From Planococcus shenhongbingii (GTDB taxonomy: Bacteria > Bacillota > Bacilli > Bacillales_A > Planococcaceae), in NCBI RefSeq assembly GCF_030413635.1, contig NZ_CP129235.1:1364001-1428000 (forward strand): a stretch of DNA of 64,000 nt. The letters run 5' to 3'. The notes under the pieces were generated by a model that made no database searches, was not told the DNA's origin, and saw nothing but the letters and a program-made list of their open reading frames with translations. Position numbers and translations under genes: made by a program. Within the stretch, counting starts at the first letter, position 1; each line of letters starts with the position of its first letter. Shown here piece by piece: positions 54,586-63,184 of this stretch.

Positions 54586-55509
54586 ATGAATTCAGCAATG
54601 GAAAAGATTTTTAATTTTATTGATCAGCATGCGACAGAAATGCAGAAAGAGCAGGATCTGCCGTATCTGGAAAGTTTACTGGAAACAACTGAGACATGGC
54701 TGGATGGGCATATCCAGCCTTCGGAACAAGCGGGCAAAGAAGATGTCCGGAAAGCAATCCAGCTGGCTGTATTAAAAGGGATGAAGGAGCATGTACAGCC
54801 GCATCACCAGATGACGCCGGATGCACTTGGCCTTTTAGTGGGTTATTTAGTGGAGCTTTTTGTGAAAGAGAAAGAGTTCACGCTGCTCGATCCAGCGCTT
54901 GGCACAGGAAATCTGCTGTTGACGGTGATGAATTACTTGGATGGCCGCATTACCGGAGCAGGTGTTGAAATTGATGATATGCTGATCCGGTTGGCAGCTT
55001 CAACGGCGGATTTGGTCGAACAGCCGGTCACTTTTTACCGCCAGGATGCCTTGCAGCCTTTATTGATTGATCCTGTGGATGCAGTAGTCGCTGACTTGCC
55101 GGTTGGTTATTATCCGGATGAAGAAATAGCGGCAACTTATGAATTGAAGGCAGAAGAAGGCTTGTCGTATGCGCATCACTTATTTATTGAACAAGCATTG
55201 AAGCATACAGTGGACGGTGGCTATCTGTTTTTGGTCATTCCAAAAGCCTTATTTGAATCGCCCCAGGCCGGCCAGCTGCATACTTTCTTAAAAAAGACGG
55301 CTTACATTCAGTCGGTTATGGAGCTGCCTGACAGCTTATTCAAGAATTCAGCTTTTGCTAAAGGCATTCTGATTTTGCAGAAGAAAAAAGAAGGCATTAA
55401 AGCGCCGAAGGAAGTCCTGTTGGCACGTGTACCGAGCATGTCGAATGCCAATTCAATGGCTAAATTCTTTTCGCAAGTCAGCCAGTGGTTCAAAGAAAAT
55501 AAACAGTAA
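54586..55509 (+). CDS. ytxK: Class I SAM-dependent methyltransferase YtxK
   Basis: 307 residues related to N6-adenine DNA methyltransferases of type I systems: LLDPALGTGNLLLTVM binds SAM; the DPPY-like motif is VADLPVGYY, which departs from NPPY/DPPY. No specificity or restriction gene is near, so a DNA target is doubtful; substrate unknown. Conserved next to tpx in Bacillus. SD GAGGACGG. Confidence 0.85.
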   Translation: MNSAMEKIFNFIDQHATEMQKEQDLPYLESLLETTETWLDGHIQPSEQAGKEDVRKAIQLAVLKGMKEHVQPHHQMTPDALGLLVGYLVELFVKEKEFTLLDPALGTGNLLLTVMNYLDGRITGAGVEIDDMLIRLAASTADLVEQPVTFYRQDALQPLLIDPVDAVVADLPVGYYPDEEIAATYELKAEEGLSYAHHLFIEQALKHTVDGGYLFLVIPKALFESPQAGQLHTFLKKTAYIQSVMELPDSLFKNSAFAKGILILQKKKEGIKAPKEVLLARVPSMSNANSMAKFFSQVSQWFKENKQ

Positions 55510-55587
55510 ATATGGAACATATTGTGTTATAATGGAAGTCATTAATACATCCGTGATTGATAGTCTTAAAAGAAAAGAGGGATGGAC

Positions 55588-55773
55588 ATGACGGAAACAA
55601 ATGAAACTCCTAAAAAAGTAAGTTTGCAGGAAGCGGTTAAACGCCAGTTGGAAGCAAAGAAAAACCAGGCTTCGAACAACAAAGGCGGCAGTGGCGCTTC
55701 ACTGGAAACAAAAAAGATGAAGAGCCAGCAAACCAAAAAAGTGAATAATACACGGCGGAAAATGGGCGTGTAA
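55588..55773 (+). CDS. Small basic hypothetical protein
   Basis: 61 residues, Lys/Asn/Gln-rich and probably disordered (VSLQEAVKRQLEAKKNQASN... TKKVNNTRRKMGV). ATG 55588 has AAAGAGGG about 7 bases before it; the ATG at 55582 abuts the SD. A strong terminator follows, supporting a real transcript. Family not recognised. Confidence 0.65.
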   Translation: MTETNETPKKVSLQEAVKRQLEAKKNQASNNKGGSGASLETKKMKSQQTKKVNNTRRKMGV

Positions 55774-55778
55774 TGAGG

Positions 55779-55806
55779 AACCCGGCATTTGGATGCCGGG
55801 TTTTTT
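55779..55806 (+). terminator. Terminator after the small basic protein gene
   Basis: AACCCGGCAT-TTGG-ATGCCGGGTT then T6. Confidence 0.92.
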
Positions 55807-55902
55807 CTATTGAGTGGAACAGTTGCTGAAGGAACTTCAATCGACATGCAGGTGAAAAATCCAGTATGATGGAATTCAATACAACAAAAGGGGAAATGAG
55901 AA

Positions 55903-56517
55903 ATGACCACAATCGGATTTGTTAGACATGGCATAACAGATTGGAACATGCAGCGGATTGCGCAAGGCAGTTCGGACATTCCGTTAAACGAAACCGGCAG
56001 AGAGCAAGCGCGTGCTATTGCAGAGCGGCTGGCACAAGAAGAACCTTGGGATGCCATCATATCCAGTGATTTGATCCGCGCCAGGGAAACGGCGGAAATC
56101 ATTGCTGAGAAACTGGGGATGTCGGTCAGCCGGATTGAACCTCTCATCCGTGAACTGTCTGGCGGCCAGATTGAAGGGTCCACAGAAGAAGAACGCATTC
56201 AAAAATGGGGTGTGGACTGGCGGACATTGGATCTTGGCATGGAGAAGAAGGAAGAAGGCGCTAAAAGAGGACGGGAAGCCATTGAGGCAGCTTTAGCAAA
56301 ATATCCGGGCAAACGAGTTTTAATGGTCAGCCACGGTGCTTTGATTGGCACTACATTGAAAAGCCTTTTGCCTGAACGTTTCACTAAAACAAATCTACAT
56401 AATACATCGATTACGATTTTGGAGAATATTGAAAGCAAATGGGAATGCACGCTTTATAACTGCACGAAGCATTTGCCTGAAATGGTTCAGGAAGAAGTTG
56501 CTGGAAAAAGGAAATGA
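55903..56517 (+). CDS. Histidine phosphatase family protein (PhoE/GpmB-like)
   Basis: 204 residues of the phosphoglycerate-mutase-like superfamily: catalytic GFVRHGITDWN (RHG), ISSDLIRARETAEI, and the second histidine in MVSHGALIGTTL. Likely a broad phosphatase; substrate unknown. AAAGGGG SD. Confidence 0.88.
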   Translation: MTTIGFVRHGITDWNMQRIAQGSSDIPLNETGREQARAIAERLAQEEPWDAIISSDLIRARETAEIIAEKLGMSVSRIEPLIRELSGGQIEGSTEEERIQKWGVDWRTLDLGMEKKEEGAKRGREAIEAALAKYPGKRVLMVSHGALIGTTLKSLLPERFTKTNLHNTSITILENIESKWECTLYNCTKHLPEMVQEEVAGKRK

Positions 56518-56527
56518 AAGTCAGACA

Positions 56528-56561
56528 AGAGATGCCTGGAGATTGAGGCATCTCTTTTTTT
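56528..56561 (+). terminator. Histidine phosphatase gene terminator
   Basis: AGAGATGCC-loop-GGCATCTCT followed by T7. Confidence 0.9.
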
Positions 56562-56626
56562 GCCTTTTTTAAAAATTCATTATGTTTTTTGAAATGTTTG
56601 TTTAATTCATCGCTGATTCCTTTATA

Positions 56627-57003
56627 ATGGAAATACTTATTAAGGAAGTGAGCAAAAACAGATTTTTTGGGGGAGCAGAAGCTAATTATACTTATGGACC
56701 TTTTGGCGTATTTACGCTGCTGCGCACGGTATTCTATACGCTTGTCATCTTCCCATTGGTTTTATTCCTGGCGATTCTTATTCTGGCATTTAGAAACAAA
56801 TTTCTAAATCATTTTGCGGTTGTCTCTTTATCGGCACTCACTGTATGGCTGGCAGTGCAGCTTATGTATTACCATGGAATTCTTGTGGATGAGCTTGGGT
56901 TAGAGGGGATCCTGTTGAGACTTACCTGTTTCTCGCCATTCTCGCTCTTGGATTCATCAATCCGGTTGTCTATTTCTATATGCAAAAGGAGTGTAAATCA
57001 TGA
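56627..57003 (+). pseudogene. Small membrane protein gene with a one-base frameshift
   Basis: Frame 1 from 56627 (ATG) or 56648 (GTG) encodes two hydrophobic segments (VFYTLVIFPLVLFLAILILA; VVSLSALTVWLAVQLMYY). At 56909-56912 (GGGG) the sensible frame changes: one extra G would join LVDELGLEGD to PVETYLFLAILALGFINPVV and end YFYMQKECKS at a TGA overlapping the next ATG by four bases. The uncorrected frame gives a serine/leucine-rich tail and a 17-base overlap. Either a mutation, sequencing error or frameshifting. No family recognised; the start is uncertain. Confidence 0.65.
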
Positions 57004-57881
57004 TGGAAAACCGTGACGGAGCAAAAAAAAATTTAGAGCTTGTGCAGAAAAACCTGAAGGCCGACTGTGGAAATTGTTTCGCTCTCTGCTGTGCGGGTCT
57101 TTGTTTTACAGCATCTGCTGATTTTGCTTTTGATAAAGCGGCCGGTGTGCCTTGTCCAAATCTGCAATCCGATTTCCGCTGCGGTATTCATGAGGATCTC
57201 CGTCGGAGCGGTTTTAAAGGATGCACGGTGTTCGACTGCTACGGGTCCGGCCAAAAGGTCTCACAGGTGACGTTCAAGGGAAAAGATTGGCGGAAAGATC
57301 CCGGTGCGGCGAAAGAGATGTTTGCGGTGTTTCCGGTAATGACCCAGCTGCATGAAATGCTATGGTATTTAGCGGATGCGATGAAACAAGAAACAGCTAA
57401 GCAAATTTATAATGAACTGGAAGAAATGATGCAAAAAACAGAACGGCTGACTTTATTGGAAGTGCCGGAACTAATGGCTTTGGATATCCCCATCCATCGT
57501 GCTCAAGTCAACGATTTGCTGGTGAAAGCCAGTGAACTGGCCAGAGCCGATGTTTTAAAACGAAACAAAGGACGGAAAAGCAAAAAACTAACCCAGCGGA
57601 ATGCAGATATGATGGGAGCAGAATTAAAAGGAGCCGACTTGAAGGGCGTCGATTTTAGAGGAGCTTATTTCATAGCGGGGAACTTGCGTCAAGCGGACTT
57701 GAGGACGGCAGATTTAATCGGTGCTGATTTCCGGGATGCCGACATCAGCGGAGCCGATTTGTCCACAAGTCTTTTCCTGACACAGGTTCAGGCAAACGCG
57801 GCCATCGGAGATTGCCATACGAAATTGCCGGAAGCGATCTCGCGGCCAGACCATTGGGCAAAGAAGCCGAGAATTTTTTAA
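57000..57881 (+). CDS. Pentapeptide-repeat protein with N-terminal Cys-rich region
   Basis: 293 residues. Residues 20-85 hold about nine cysteines (DCGNCFALCCAGLCF, VPCPNLQSDFRCGIH, GCTVFDCYG), which could bind zinc or a cluster; a helical linker follows; residues 205-255 are pentapeptide repeats (AELKGADLKGVDFRGAYF, LRQADLRTADLIGADFRDAD) that should form a right-handed quadrilateral beta-helix. The function is not predictable; some relatives bind gyrase. AAAGGAG SD, coupled to the frameshifted gene upstream. Confidence 0.8.
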   Translation: MMENRDGAKKNLELVQKNLKADCGNCFALCCAGLCFTASADFAFDKAAGVPCPNLQSDFRCGIHEDLRRSGFKGCTVFDCYGSGQKVSQVTFKGKDWRKDPGAAKEMFAVFPVMTQLHEMLWYLADAMKQETAKQIYNELEEMMQKTERLTLLEVPELMALDIPIHRAQVNDLLVKASELARADVLKRNKGRKSKKLTQRNADMMGAELKGADLKGVDFRGAYFIAGNLRQADLRTADLIGADFRDADISGADLSTSLFLTQVQANAAIGDCHTKLPEAISRPDHWAKKPRIF

Positions 57882-57914
57882 CGGATCTATAAATTATTGA
57901 AAGCAGGAGAAGCC

Positions 57915-58706
57915 ATGTTGCCCCAGGAACTCGCAGTCCAGAAGATTTGTGCAAGTTTAAAAACCGATCCATTCGTACGGGCGGTTTATCTAAAAGGATC
58001 AATGGGCAGGAATGAACACGATGAGCATTCCGACGTTGATCTTTATTGTCTCGTTGACGAAGAAAATGAAAAACATTTTATGGATAATCGGTTGCACCAT
58101 TTACAGGCATACCGGCCGGTTATATTCAAAGACGATATTTTCATCATTGCTCCTCAAATCATCGCAGTCTTCGACAATCTTTTGCATATCGATTTGTTTA
58201 CGGTAACTCCAGAGAAGTTTACGGAAAAAGATTATTTCAAGGTGCTATATGATCCTGATAACGTAATGGAAAGATTTGTGGCTACACAGAGCCTGGAATT
58301 GGATGAAAGTGAATTCCGGGATGATGTAATCGATGTAGCATGGTTCCTGTTCCAGTATCAAAAAGCGGCAGCCAGAGGTAATGGTATCTGGGCCGTGAAG
58401 ATGCTGTCGAGCGTCATGGACCATTTGGCGAGGGTGCTGCTTTATAAATATGCTCCAGAGCGTGCACGTTTAGGGTTGAAGGCGATCAGCAAGGCGCTGC
58501 CGGCTGTGGTTTTATTGAAAACAGAAAATATATTCAATCAGATGACCGCAAGCCGGCATGCAGAAGCAGCCTCGCAAATCAGCAAGCTAGTGGAAGAGGA
58601 AATTGAATGGATTCTTGCCCGAGTCGCGGAAAGAGACCAGATAGAAACATTGCTCAGAAAAATGGTGGAAATCCATACGCGCCAAGAAACAAAAAGAAGC
58701 TTATAA
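57915..58706 (+). CDS. Nucleotidyltransferase-domain protein
   Basis: 263 residues with the pol-beta-type motif LKGSMGRNEHDEHSDVDLYCL (GSxGR...SDVDL, residues about 32-50), like aminoglycoside and minimal nucleotidyltransferases, and a helical C-terminal region. The substrate is unknown. ATG 57915 has AGGAG before it; an upstream TTG at 57897 is rejected. It follows the pentapeptide gene by 33 bases. Confidence 0.8.
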   Translation: MLPQELAVQKICASLKTDPFVRAVYLKGSMGRNEHDEHSDVDLYCLVDEENEKHFMDNRLHHLQAYRPVIFKDDIFIIAPQIIAVFDNLLHIDLFTVTPEKFTEKDYFKVLYDPDNVMERFVATQSLELDESEFRDDVIDVAWFLFQYQKAAARGNGIWAVKMLSSVMDHLARVLLYKYAPERARLGLKAISKALPAVVLLKTENIFNQMTASRHAEAASQISKLVEEEIEWILARVAERDQIETLLRKMVEIHTRQETKRSL

Positions 58707-58765
58707 CAGAATGAGAATCTTTAAGTTTACAATATACTTATTATGGCGAAGCAGGATGTGGCAAA

Positions 58766-59317
58766 ATGGAAATAAAACTTGAGCAATTGACTGGTGCTGA
58801 CTCAGAAGCGCTGTTTGAGTTTGAAATGAAGAATAGGAGTTTTTTTGAAGAAAGAATTCCTAGCCGTGGAGACGAATATTATCAGCGGGATGTATTTGAG
58901 CGAAATCATCAAATTTTACTAAAAGAACATTCGGCAGGGGATTCTGTCTTTTATTTAATAAAAAATGGGGAAGGTTCTATCCTGGGGCGTCTCAATCTGG
59001 CGGATATCGATCAAACAAACCAAAGCGGATATTTGGGGTATCGAGTGGGACAATCATTCGTCGGCCATGGAATTGCCAGCCGGGCTGTAAAAATTCTTCT
59101 TCAATCAGCCGATGATATAAACATTCAGCAGATAGAAGCGAAAACTACAACCAACAATAAAGCCTCTCAAAAAGTATTGAAGAAAAATGGATTCAAGCAA
59201 ATAGAAATTATGGATGAAGAAATTATTTTAAACGGTGAGCAAGTGAAATTTGTTTATTATATATGGCGTAAATGGAATAAGCACAACCATAAAAACAGTT
59301 CAGGTTTTTTCGACTGA
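58766..59317 (+). CDS. GNAT acetyltransferase, RimJ/RimL type
   Basis: 183 residues; acetyl-CoA motif GYRVGQSFVGHGIASRAV and TTNNKASQKVLKKNGF near the C-terminus. Substrate unknown. The last 12 codons encode the left arm of a 22-bp hairpin (59282-59335), so the protein's tail (KHNHKNSSGFFD) is dictated by it. Confidence 0.82.
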   Translation: MEIKLEQLTGADSEALFEFEMKNRSFFEERIPSRGDEYYQRDVFERNHQILLKEHSAGDSVFYLIKNGEGSILGRLNLADIDQTNQSGYLGYRVGQSFVGHGIASRAVKILLQSADDINIQQIEAKTTTNNKASQKVLKKNGFKQIEIMDEEIILNGEQVKFVYYIWRKWNKHNHKNSSGFFD

Positions 59318-59335
59318 ACTGTTTTTATGGTTGTG
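59282..59335. repeat. 22-bp perfect inverted repeat spanning the GNAT stop codon
   Basis: CACAACCATAAAAACAGTTCAG and its exact reverse complement, separated by 10 bases rich in T. There is no T tract after the right arm, so it is not a typical terminator on the plus strand, although the T6 in the loop may matter. Confidence 0.8.
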
Positions 59336-59367
59336 TCCAGCAAATTATAGAAATTGTTCAAGTGGAA

Positions 59368-59832
59368 TCAAATGATTTCAAACAGCTCTGTATAAATGTT
59401 TAGGAAATGCGCTTCCAATTGTTGTTCCAATTTACCGCCTAAAGCATAATAGTCTCTGTCCGCTTTTTCCACCAATTCATAAAATGCCTGTTCATCCATT
59501 TCACCATTCTCCAAAGCCCTAAACAAGCGCCACAGCTCTTCGCCGTATTTCTTTATAATCTGTCCATAGTCGTCAGCACCGATTTTCTCCAAAGCAACTG
59601 ACAAATCATTCAGATAAAGAGTGATTCCAACCTCCTCAATGTACTCCTGAACCCAGTTGAACAAGATTTCATGGCCACCGCTTTCGAGTTCGGAATAGTA
59701 CTGGAAAGCTAGAAAACTTTCGTTTATTAAAGGATTATTCGTAGGAAAATCATGGCTGCTGATTTCGAAAATGACCGCGTTCCAAATATCTGCAGAGTCC
59801 TTCAACTCCGTTTTCTTCATTGTCGGTTTCAT
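59368..59832 (-). CDS. DMP19/DUF4375-like protein
   Basis: 154 residues; LAFQYYSELESGGHEILFNW and the helical remainder fit the DMP19-like DUF4375 family, seen often near immunity genes but of unknown function. ATG at 59832 with AGGAG 8 bases upstream. No adjacent toxin is seen. Confidence 0.7.
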   Translation of the reverse strand: MKPTMKKTELKDSADIWNAVIFEISSHDFPTNNPLINESFLAFQYYSELESGGHEILFNWVQEYIEEVGITLYLNDLSVALEKIGADDYGQIIKKYGEELWRLFRALENGEMDEQAFYELVEKADRDYYALGGKLEQQLEAHFLNIYTELFEII

Positions 59833-59868
59833 GAAATCGCTCCTATCTTGGATTAAGAGAATGAAAAA

Positions 59869-59994
59869 CTATAAAGGCAGTTCGTAATGGAGATATATTG
59901 AGTCTGGCATATAGCCATTTCTTTCATACCGTCTTTGAGCAGCTGCATTATCATTCGCAGTGCTCAGACTAAAAATATTTTTATCCTGCAATAG
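59869..59994 (-). pseudogene. C-terminal remnant of a GNAT acetyltransferase
   Basis: The minus strand reads YCRIKNIFSLSTANDNAAAQ then RRYERNGYMPDSIYLHYELPL and stop. This is the typical C-terminal alpha4-beta7 part of a GNAT, but an in-frame TAA lies about 20 bases further upstream and the N-terminal two thirds are absent. The fragment overlaps the last 14 bases of the SgrR-like gene in another frame. Confidence 0.7.
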
Positions 59995-61639
59995 TTGGCC
60001 GGACCCAAAGTTTAGAAAAGTCCACATATCCAAAATGGCTGATGTTGATATTCATCAAGTCAGCGGAAAAAGGAATTTGCCGTTTTTCATAATAGAGGGG
60101 GATCAGAATAGATGAATCCATCAATGCTTTTTCAACTTTTAAATTTAATGAAAGCCATTCTTCAAAGGGACTATGTACATACTTTTCTAACAAATGGCTT
60201 AAATTTTCATCTGTATTGATCATCTTCACCAGAGGGGAATTTCCGTTTTTAAGAAAATGGTAAAAAGAGAAATTTTGATTCATTTCAAATACTTCCCCAC
60301 GGATGAAAAGGTCTGCCTGCTGGTCTATTCCATTATCAAACAACATTTCTTCAAATGGCAAATGTTGAATTTCGATCGGAATCCCTTCTTTTTCAAAGGC
60401 AGCTTGAATCCATGCGGTAGCTTTTTCCAAGTAATCCGTTGTTTTGATGATAAGCGGTTTCGTGAAAATAGGTCGTTTAACTTCCTCGACTTGATAATGC
60501 TGATTTTGTCCAATCAGCATGCTTTGGTGATTAGGCAAAGCCCGAGGGTTATATTGGACGATTTCATGCCGGTATTTTGCAATGATCCAGTGGAGATAAT
60601 CACGCACTTCTTTTCGTCGGATATCTGAATTCCGAAAGGCGTTCATGATGACCACCCCAACACCTGAGTCGCTTTCCACCATAAACGTTTTTTCCGTATC
60701 CGGTTGTGTCGCTGAGCGGTAGACAAAGTCGAAATCGCTCGGAACTTGGACGAATTCAACCCGATCCAATAAAGGGCGTTCACCAAAAAAATCCTTAAAA
60801 GCATGTAAAACTGTTTTGAAATCATGGCTGTTGTCAGCGTAAAAACTGCCGGTTCCAATCAACTGTCCTTGACTTTCTTTATAAATGCTTGAGTTCATCA
60901 AGCCCAGCATTTGGAGGCAATAACTGCAGCCTGAGGGAAAATCAAAATCGATCACTAAAGGACCAACTGCTTGGATCTTTTCAACCGGTTCCCATAATTC
61001 TTTGTAGTGGACATGGGTACGCAGTCGATTCAAACACTCCGCCACATCTTCAGCCGTCAGAAAAGAATCATCATGGAACTTCACATCTTTTTTCAAATAC
61101 ATTCTCAACCTGGTTGCCGACACATCCCAGCTATGGGCAAGTTCAGGCAAAACCTTGCCTGCTGCATCAACAGCCACAAGCCGATTGAAGATAGTGGCGA
61201 CGACATTAGCGCTTTGAATATCGGCCGCTTCCAAAGGATGCATCGTTGTAACTGCATATTTTCTCGGAATGATTAATTTGTCGACATCACTGGTATGTTG
61301 GAAAAAACCGAATTTCGATCGAAATTTATTGATGAGGCGAGTTTTGCTGTCGATTGACCAATCGTACATTAAATACTTGCTGCTTGTTTCAACTGCTTCT
61401 TGTTCAATAATTTCCATCAGCTGTTTCTCATAAATTTCTTCCACATTTTTCAGCCACTGCAGTTCAGAAGAGTTGCCTCTTCCACGTCCGGAAATGTAGT
61501 TAAACCAGCCTTCCGCTGCCCACTTTCGGATATAACGAGTGGCTTGTTTGGCGCTTAAATCGAGGACCTCAACAATTTTCTCTTTTTTTATTTCACCAGA
61601 AGGGACTGCTTGCCAAAGCGCCAATAAATTCTTTTCCAC
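59981..61639 (-). CDS. SgrR-type regulator with solute-binding domain
   Basis: 552 residues: an N-terminal winged HTH (KIVEVLDLSAKQATRYIRKW and AAEGWFNYISGRGRGNSSEL) and a family-5 extracellular-solute-binding-like domain (MHPLEAADIQSANVVATIFN, LPELAHSW, FHDDSFLTAEDVAECL). Such proteins sense small ligands in the cytosol. GTG at 61639 with AGGAG 8 bases upstream. Divergent from an MFS transporter gene, its likely target. Confidence 0.83.
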   Translation of the reverse strand: MEKNLLALWQAVPSGEIKKEKIVEVLDLSAKQATRYIRKWAAEGWFNYISGRGRGNSSELQWLKNVEEIYEKQLMEIIEQEAVETSSKYLMYDWSIDSKTRLINKFRSKFGFFQHTSDVDKLIIPRKYAVTTMHPLEAADIQSANVVATIFNRLVAVDAAGKVLPELAHSWDVSATRLRMYLKKDVKFHDDSFLTAEDVAECLNRLRTHVHYKELWEPVEKIQAVGPLVIDFDFPSGCSYCLQMLGLMNSSIYKESQGQLIGTGSFYADNSHDFKTVLHAFKDFFGERPLLDRVEFVQVPSDFDFVYRSATQPDTEKTFMVESDSGVGVVIMNAFRNSDIRRKEVRDYLHWIIAKYRHEIVQYNPRALPNHQSMLIGQNQHYQVEEVKRPIFTKPLIIKTTDYLEKATAWIQAAFEKEGIPIEIQHLPFEEMLFDNGIDQQADLFIRGEVFEMNQNFSFYHFLKNGNSPLVKMINTDENLSHLLEKYVHSPFEEWLSLNLKVEKALMDSSILIPLYYEKRQIPFSADLMNINISHFGYVDFSKLWVRPTIAG

Positions 61640-61737
61640 TTCACCATCTCCTAAAAAGTAGACATATATTCTAAAAATGTCCATTTTTCAATTTATTCGT
61701 CTAGTTTAATATACATAAGACAAAGGAGGTTGACAAC
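61640..61737. promoter_or_regulatory. Divergent regulatory region of the sgrR-like and MFS genes
   Basis: 98 bases holding GACAT-N11-ATGTC (about 61662-61682), a candidate operator, and TTCAAT-N17-TATACA (61687-61715) as a possible MFS promoter. The SD AAAGGAGG of the MFS gene follows. Confidence 0.4.
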
Positions 61738-62991
61738 ATGAGCTGGAAAGACTATCCACAAAATATTAAAGTCCGCCTAATTACATCTTTTTTCAACCGG
61801 GCAGTAGGCTCAGCAGTTATGCCGTTTATGGCCTTGTTCTTTGCGCTGGAGATGAGCAAAGTCTGGGCTGGGTTGTTTTTAGTCGGCACCGTCATCATCA
61901 GCTTTTTTATCAACTTGATTGGCGGCTATATTTCTGACCGCTTTCCTCGCAAAGGAGTTGTCGTATGGACATCGTTGATGAGTGCTTTGGCATTTCTGAC
62001 GATGACCATCAGCTTAGTGCCGAGCGAGAACCTCATATGGCTTTTTGCGGCTTCCTATATCGGTTTCATCATTTCAAGCAGTCTCGGGAGGCCGGCGATG
62101 CATGCCATCATTATCGACTCGACTACCCCTGAAAATCGGAAAGCGGTTTATACGATTGAATACTGGCTAACGAATTTATCGATGGCGATCGGCGCAGCGC
62201 TTGGCGGGTTATTATACGTCAATCATCAAATTGAATTATTTGTGCTGCTGACCGTCACATCCATCTGTTTGCCGCTTGCTTATCACCTTTGGTTGATTGA
62301 TGAACAAAAAAGCGTGCTGAAAAAACAGCATGCCAATGTGTTAGTAGATGTCTTCCAAAATTACAAAGTGGCATTTCAGGATTTGCCTTTTGTCAAAGTA
62401 GTGGTTGGATCGATGTTTATCTTCGCTGCGGAATTCTCGTTAAACAGCTATATCGGGGTGCGGCTCGCGGAAACTTTTGAAACTGTAAGTGTCGGGAATT
62501 TCGATATTGCGGGCGTCCGAATGCTGAGTATCCTCAATATCCAAAACATGCTGTTTGTTGTCTGCTTTACATTCCTGATCAGCAAAATCACAGACCGTTT
62601 TAAAAATCGCAAAGTGTTGCTGGTAGGGCTGATTGTTTATAGCATTGGCTATATCACGGTCACTTCAGCGGACAGCTGGTACATCCTGATTCTTTTTAAC
62701 GTTATCGCCACTCTTGGAGAGCTGATTTATTCACCGGTGCGGAATACTGAAGTGGCAAATATGATTCCGGCTGACAAGCGGGGCTCCTATTCTGCCTTCT
62801 CCAATCTTTCATTCAGTGGAGCCGACCTGATCGCACGCTCCACAATTGTTATTGGCGCATATCTAGTTCCCACAATGATGTCCGTCTATATCGGCATTAT
62901 TTTGATGATTGGCACTTTCCTTGTTTATACCGGTTTGTTTATCAGAGGGACAAGTACGAAAAGTACGGAAACAACTGAAGCAGTTCTATAA
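61738..62991 (+). CDS. MFS transporter (probable efflux)
   Basis: 417 residues and 12 predicted helices; the MFS loop 2-3 motif GGYISDRFPRKG is clear. The sequence resembles multidrug or sugar efflux proteins of the YttB/SetA group. Divergent SgrR-type regulator suggests induction by a small solute. A hairpin (CTCCGCTCAT...ATGAGTGGAG, about 62997-63034) ends the transcript. Confidence 0.86.
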   Translation: MSWKDYPQNIKVRLITSFFNRAVGSAVMPFMALFFALEMSKVWAGLFLVGTVIISFFINLIGGYISDRFPRKGVVVWTSLMSALAFLTMTISLVPSENLIWLFAASYIGFIISSSLGRPAMHAIIIDSTTPENRKAVYTIEYWLTNLSMAIGAALGGLLYVNHQIELFVLLTVTSICLPLAYHLWLIDEQKSVLKKQHANVLVDVFQNYKVAFQDLPFVKVVVGSMFIFAAEFSLNSYIGVRLAETFETVSVGNFDIAGVRMLSILNIQNMLFVVCFTFLISKITDRFKNRKVLLVGLIVYSIGYITVTSADSWYILILFNVIATLGELIYSPVRNTEVANMIPADKRGSYSAFSNLSFSGADLIARSTIVIGAYLVPTMMSVYIGIILMIGTFLVYTGLFIRGTSTKSTETTEAVL

Positions 62992-62996
62992 ATTTT

Positions 62997-63036
62997 CTCC
63001 GCTCATGCATCCCATATGAGTGGAGGATTTTTATAT
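62997..63036 (+). terminator. MFS gene terminator
   Basis: CTCCGCTCAT-loop-ATGAGTGGAG then GATTTTTAT; one G-U pair. Confidence 0.75.
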
Positions 63037-63184
63037 TTGGCATTAGAGCGGAATGTTAACGGAACATTCTAATAGTTCTATCGGTAACTGGAATTTTTAG
63101 GTACAATTAAAGAAGAGAGCCGATGGGAGAAATGCATGTATTGATATTGGAAGCCAATAAAAAAACTGAACTAAAGGAGCAATT

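Noticed and set aside
54586-55509. ytxK as the methyltransferase of a restriction system
   Set aside because: No specificity or endonuclease gene nearby, non-canonical DPPY motif, and conserved housekeeping context beside tpx.
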